A program made the position numbers and the translations under genes. Below the pieces are notes generated by a model, which saw only the letters and a program-made list of their open reading frames with translations, was not told the DNA's origin and did no database searches. This document shows positions 14,594 through 15,402 of a stretch of DNA of 15,402 bases, piece after piece. Location of the stretch: the NCBI GenBank assembly GCA_023263235.1, contig JALQXE010000063.1, positions 1 through 15,402 of the forward strand, read 5' to 3'. How positions within the stretch are numbered: the first letter of the stretch is position 1; each line of letters starts with the position of its first letter. The stretch is from Sediminibacterium sp. (GTDB lineage: Bacteria; Bacteroidota; Bacteroidia; Chitinophagales; Chitinophagaceae).

Positions 14594-15085
14594 ATGAATA
14601 TAACCCTTGTAGTTGCTGCTTCCCAAAACAATGCTATTGGTAAAGACAATCAATTGCTTTGGCATTTGCCTAAGGATATGCGATTTTTCAAAAACACTAC
14701 TTGGGCTTTGCCAATATTAATGGGAAGAAAAACCTTTGAGTCCATGGGGAGTAAATTGTTGCCGGGCCGACTCAATATTATACTCACCACAAAACAAGGT
14801 TTAAAAATTGAAGGCGCAGAAGTGGTAAATTCTATTCAGCAAGCAATACATCTTGCCCAAAAAAATGATTATAAAGAATTAATGGTGATTGGCGGTGGGC
14901 AGGTTTATGAAATGGCTTTGCCTTTAGCCAATAAAATTTGGTTAACAAGAGTACATACGCATATTGAAGGTGATACTTTCTTTCCTGTTTTAGGCAGTGA
15001 ATGGGAAAAACAATCAACCGAATCGAATGCTAACGATGAAAAGCATGCATATGCTTTTGATTTTGAATGTTGGCAAAGAAAATAA
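14594..15085 (+). CDS. folA: Dihydrofolate reductase
   Basis: Reduces dihydrofolate to tetrahydrofolate with NADPH, regenerating the cofactor oxidised by the ThyA encoded just upstream. The 163-aa sequence matches the bacterial chromosomal enzyme: AIGKDNQLLWHLPKDM (14-29) contains the Met20-loop region, Trp23 and the catalytic Asp28 (Asp27 in E. coli). Then come MGRKTFESMG (43-52) for NADPH phosphate contacts, LPGRLNIILT (56-65) with the folate-binding Arg59, VIGGGQVYEMALP (98-110) as the second NADPH loop, and EGDTFFP (125-131). The start is fixed by the conserved N-terminal strand. It is the middle gene of a thyA-folA-methyltransferase cluster. Confidence 0.98.
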   Translation: MNITLVVAASQNNAIGKDNQLLWHLPKDMRFFKNTTWALPILMGRKTFESMGSKLLPGRLNIILTTKQGLKIEGAEVVNSIQQAIHLAQKNDYKELMVIGGGQVYEMALPLANKIWLTRVHTHIEGDTFFPVLGSEWEKQSTESNANDEKHAYAFDFECWQRK

Positions 15086-15088
15086 TTT

Positions 15089-15402
15089 ATGTATTCAACT
15101 TTTACATTGCTAAGTAAATATCTGCAGTATTTAATGAGGGCAGAGAATGGGAAAGGGCATGGTGTTCATTCCCCTTTTGTATTTTCTTTTATCAAAGAAG
15201 TACTCAATAATAAGCAAGTAACGCCCCTAGCTATTCAAATTGAAGCACAAAGAAAAGCTTTAGAAAGTAATACGCAAAAAATACAAGTATGGGATAGGGG
15301 CGCTGGATCAAGACAAAACAATCAAACTGAAAGAGCCGTTAAGCAAATTGCAAAAACAGCATTAAAGCCTAAAAAGTATAGCCAACTTTTACATAAAATT
15401 GT
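15089..15402 (+). CDS. Class I SAM-dependent methyltransferase, 5' part (runs off the window)
   Basis: An open frame starts three bases after the folA stop and is still open at the window edge after 104 codons. The visible part has the N-terminal signature of a Bacteroidota methyltransferase family: KYLQYLMRAENGKGHGVHSP (residues 10-29) followed by FVFSFIKEVL, an IEAQRKAL helix, a DRGAGS turn (69-74) and a LKPKKYSQLL segment. In the relatives I recall, the SAM-binding glycine motif lies further downstream, so it is beyond this window. The equivalent turn is usually D-F-GAGS; here Arg replaces Phe. Substrate is unknown. The tight spacing suggests co-transcription with thyA and folA. Confidence 0.72.
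   Translation, partial: MYSTFTLLSKYLQYLMRAENGKGHGVHSPFVFSFIKEVLNNKQVTPLAIQIEAQRKALESNTQKIQVWDRGAGSRQNNQTERAVKQIAKTALKPKKYSQLLHKI

Noticed and set aside
15293..15312. DRGAGS taken as the SAM-binding motif I of the partial methyltransferase
   Set aside because: In this family the turn is an N-terminal element; the true glycine-rich SAM motif is expected beyond the window end.
1..15402. CRISPR arrays, tRNA genes, insertion sequences, toxin-antitoxin or defence genes
   Set aside because: No spaced direct repeats, cloverleaf-like sequence, transposase or defence motif was seen, and every gap is shorter than about 120 bases.

Overview
The window is AT-rich bacterial chromosome, almost entirely coding and compact. 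It most likely comes from a Bacteroidota member close to the Chitinophagaceae. The evidence is: (i) promoter-like boxes of the Bacteroidota form TTG/TTTG-N17-19-TAnnTTTG in several intergenic gaps; (ii) almost no Shine-Dalgarno sequences before start codons; (iii) a TonB-dependent receptor followed by a DUF5689 protein, a lineage-typical pair; (iv) the family flavour of the HtpG, acyltransferase and methyltransferase proteins. The placement rests on recognition, not on a database search.

Layout. Positions 1-22 (minus) hold the first codons of what looks like rpsF, with its leader and promoter in 23-115. At 121-4569 lies a small surface locus: a secreted endonuclease/exonuclease/phosphatase-fold enzyme (minus), divergent from a TonB-dependent receptor and a DUF5689 candidate lipoprotein (plus). 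htpG (4636-6510) follows and ends at a strong bidirectional terminator facing the end of recJ. A minus-strand run (6629-9967) encodes a HAD phosphatase, a long-chain polyprenyl diphosphate synthase and RecJ; the last two are joined by TAATG. Divergent from it is an acyltransferase with unusual catalytic motifs (10022-10783). Its stop codon overlaps that of a convergent hot-dog acyl-CoA thioesterase, which is preceded on the same strand by a dipeptide epimerase (11328-12425). A proline dehydrogenase (12519-13712) diverges from the epimerase. The window closes with thyA, folA and the 5' end of a class I methyltransferase as a tight cluster.

How the genes fit. ThyA makes dihydrofolate and FolA reduces it back, so that pair is one functional cycle. 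The nuclease, receptor and DUF5689 protein plausibly act together at the cell surface on a phosphorylated or nucleic-acid substrate (inference). The others are mostly housekeeping: chaperone, ssDNA exonuclease, isoprenoid chain synthesis, lipid metabolism, peptide and proline catabolism.

No tRNA, rRNA, CRISPR array, insertion sequence, prophage or defence module is visible, and no gap exceeds about 120 bases. I found no clear undescribed multi-gene system. The best candidates for a second look are the divergent nuclease/receptor locus with its 12-bp perfect palindrome, and the acyltransferase whose catalytic motifs depart from the textbook form.
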